Assembly (NCBI GenBank): GCA_964386865.1 | Contig: CAYLUN010000129.1 | Location: forward strand, 1-13,365 | Length of the DNA: 13,365 bases | Source of the DNA: CAYLUN01 sp964386865 | GTDB lineage: Bacteria; Verrucomicrobiota; Kiritimatiellia; RFP12; UBA1067 | Direction of reading: 5' to 3' | Part shown: positions 12,299 through 13,365 of the stretch, piece by piece | Numbering within the stretch: position 1 is the first letter of the stretch | Layout of the letters: every line of letters starts with the position of its first letter | Made by a program: the position numbers and the translations under genes | Notes under the pieces: generated by a model | Seen by the model: only the letters and a program-made list of their open reading frames with translations | What the model was told of the DNA's origin: nothing | Databases searched by the model: none

Positions 12299-12990
12299 CG
12301 CCTTTGGAACAGATCGCCCGTGTGGCCGAGCGGCTCGGCGAACTGCCGTGCGAATTCGCCTTTCTCGGGGGGGCTGTGCTGGGCGTCTTGATCACCGACC
12401 CCGCCGCGCCTCCCGCGCGCACGACCAAAGACGTCGACGTGTTGGTGGGAACGCCGACGCGGAAGTCGTACACGGATCTTGAGGCGCATCTGCGCAGGCT
12501 CGGGTTCAGGCATGATACGACCGAAGGCGCGCCGATCTGCAGATGGCGCTGGAGCGGGATCGTGATCGACGTCATGCCGCCCGCGCGGGAGGTTCTGGGA
12601 TGGAAGTCGGCTTGGCTGGCGGAAGCGCTGAGCACGGCGGAGCCGCTTGATCCCGAGCGTCCTCGAATCCGTTTCGTGCTTGCGCCCTATTACATGGCCA
12701 CCAAGATCGAGGCGTTCCACGGGCGGGGCGGCGACGACTTCATGGGCAGTCAGGACATGGAGGATCTGGTGGCGGTCGTGAACGGCCGTGACAGTCTGCT
12801 TGAAGAGATCCGCCTGAGCCCTGCGGCGCTGCGCCGGTATCTGGGCCGGGAGATCGCCGGGTTTCTTGTCGAGTCCCTTTTTCTGGACGCTTTGGACGGG
12901 CATCTCGGCTTCGAAGGCCAGGGACACGGGCGCAGGGCGACCGTGCTGAGCCGCTTGCGCGAGATTGCGGCGCAAGCGCCACTGGCATGA
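12295..12990 (+). CDS. AbiEii-like nucleotidyltransferase (putative toxin)
   Basis: A 231-aa protein. The nucleotidyltransferase core is clear: FLGGAVLGVL (G25, G26), then TKDVDVLV (D46, D48), the metal-binding DxD of the Pol beta-like fold, then VIDVMPP with the third acid at D92. LAPYYMATKIEAFHGRGGDD, with a conserved-looking Lys, and the following DMEDLVAVVN are typical of AbiEii/AbiGii-type proteins, whose relatives inactivate targets such as tRNA by nucleotide transfer. GGAGG upstream (about 12282-12289) and the ATGA overlap fix the start. A shorter upstream extension from GTG 12238 is in frame but would run through the partner gene. The pair would act as a toxin-antitoxin or abortive-infection module stabilising the element. 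Substrate unknown. Confidence 0.85.
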   Translation: MTPLEQIARVAERLGELPCEFAFLGGAVLGVLITDPAAPPARTTKDVDVLVGTPTRKSYTDLEAHLRRLGFRHDTTEGAPICRWRWSGIVIDVMPPAREVLGWKSAWLAEALSTAEPLDPERPRIRFVLAPYYMATKIEAFHGRGGDDFMGSQDMEDLVAVVNGRDSLLEEIRLSPAALRRYLGREIAGFLVESLFLDALDGHLGFEGQGHGRRATVLSRLREIAAQAPLA

Positions 12991-13365
12991 GCGACATGCC
13001 GCAAGCTGCCGCAGGCAATTCTTCGCCCGCGGCGAGCGGGCCGGGCGGAGAGACAGCCGAGGGGGAGCGCGAAGCGCGGCGCGGCTGGCTCCGGCCGGGC
13101 CAGGCGAGGCGTTGAGGAGAAAGCGACAAGGCGGCTTGTGACCCGCCCTGCCCGAAGGGCGGCCGCCGGAAAGAAATAGCGGCCGCCGCAGTTCCCCCTG
13201 CCGTAGCCCGCGAAGCTTGCGAGCGGGTGGCCGCAGGCCAGCCGAAGCGACGCCGGGAATAAGGAGGCGTCGCGAGAGAAGCCCCAAGAAGCCCCCGGCC
13301 GTTGCAATGATTCAGGGGGTGCCGGGGATGCCGGGGGTCGGGGGGCTGGCGGGGCTGGCGGGGGA
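12991..13365. other. GC-rich 3' flank with hairpins, no credible gene
   Basis: After the nucleotidyltransferase stop there is no plausible gene on either strand. Self-complementary words include two GCGGCCGC-containing copies around 13160-13190 that can pair across AAAGAAATA, a CCGCCC/GGGCGG hairpin near 13143-13163, and a near-palindrome centred on AAGCTT at about 13215. None is followed by a T-run. A minus-strand frame here has low-complexity composition and runs antisense into the nucleotidyltransferase, so it is left out. Confidence 0.55.
13315..13364 (+). repeat. G-run array with G-quadruplex potential
   Basis: Runs of 4-6 G at 13315-13319, 13324-13327, 13333-13337, 13340-13345, 13351-13354 and 13360-13364 are separated by short loops (TGCC, ATGCC, TC and CTGGC-type). 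GGCTGGCGG is repeated at the end. It is cut by the window edge, so the full extent is unknown. Confidence 0.6.

Noticed and set aside
12750..13307. Minus-strand open frame in the right flank
   Set aside because: It runs into the reverse strand of the nucleotidyltransferase, has low-complexity composition and overlaps GC-rich repeats.

Overview
The window is GC-rich bacterial DNA that looks like part of a prophage or phage-derived mobile element with a defence or stability cassette on each side. I see no tRNA, rRNA, integrase, structural phage gene or CRISPR array. Intergenic gaps are littered with short degenerate tandem and palindromic micro-repeats (7-9 nt units). From memory these resemble the repeat decoration of genomes in the PVC group (Kiritimatiellota, Lentisphaerota or relatives). 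That assignment is an inference, not something the sequence proves.

Layout. (1) Bases 1-632, minus strand: N-terminal part of a nuclease-helicase with an Mrr-like nuclease domain and then a Walker A. It resembles the start of a type ISP restriction enzyme or a related DEAD/DEAH helicase and runs off the left edge. (2) 633-1047: divergent intergenic region with a plausible promoter for the next gene. (3) 1048-3300, plus: a 750-residue protein of unknown function with Cys pairs and a C-terminal sigma-region-4-like helix-turn-helix (HTH), followed by a strong intrinsic terminator at 3352-3381. (4) 3521-11674, plus: a tightly packed replication and recombination module. In order it encodes a 41-aa protein, a 131-aa hypothetical, a two-TM small protein, an SSB-like protein with a DDELPF tail, a RecB/Cas4-type nuclease, a small HTH protein, a family A DNA polymerase with 3'-5' exonuclease, an AEP/PrimPol-like primase, a RepA-type hexameric ATPase, a Holliday-junction-resolvase-like nuclease, and a zinc-ribbon plus sigma-4-like HTH regulator. 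(5) 11736-12990: a promoter/operator driving a two-gene unit, an HTH regulator overlapping an AbiEii-like nucleotidyltransferase, which looks like a toxin-antitoxin pair. (6) 12991-13365: GC-rich DNA with hairpins and a G-quadruplex-like end, and no credible gene.

How it could work together. The primase-like protein and RepA-type helicase would open and prime DNA, the SSB would coat single strands, PolA would copy, the RecB-like nuclease would process ends and the resolvase would cut branched intermediates. The sigma-like proteins are candidates for temporal transcription control. A palindrome cluster at 10507-10624, just after the helicase gene, is a candidate origin or regulatory centre. 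The most notable observations are: (a) a heptamer repeat (AACGNNN) forming in-phase C-terminal tails on three different genes; (b) a near-perfect sigma70 promoter with a perfect operator in its spacer and an apparently leaderless start codon at 11771; (c) Leu at the position-762 equivalent of the polymerase; (d) the orphan 750-aa protein sharing an HPxxW extension after its HTH with the small sigma-like regulator.
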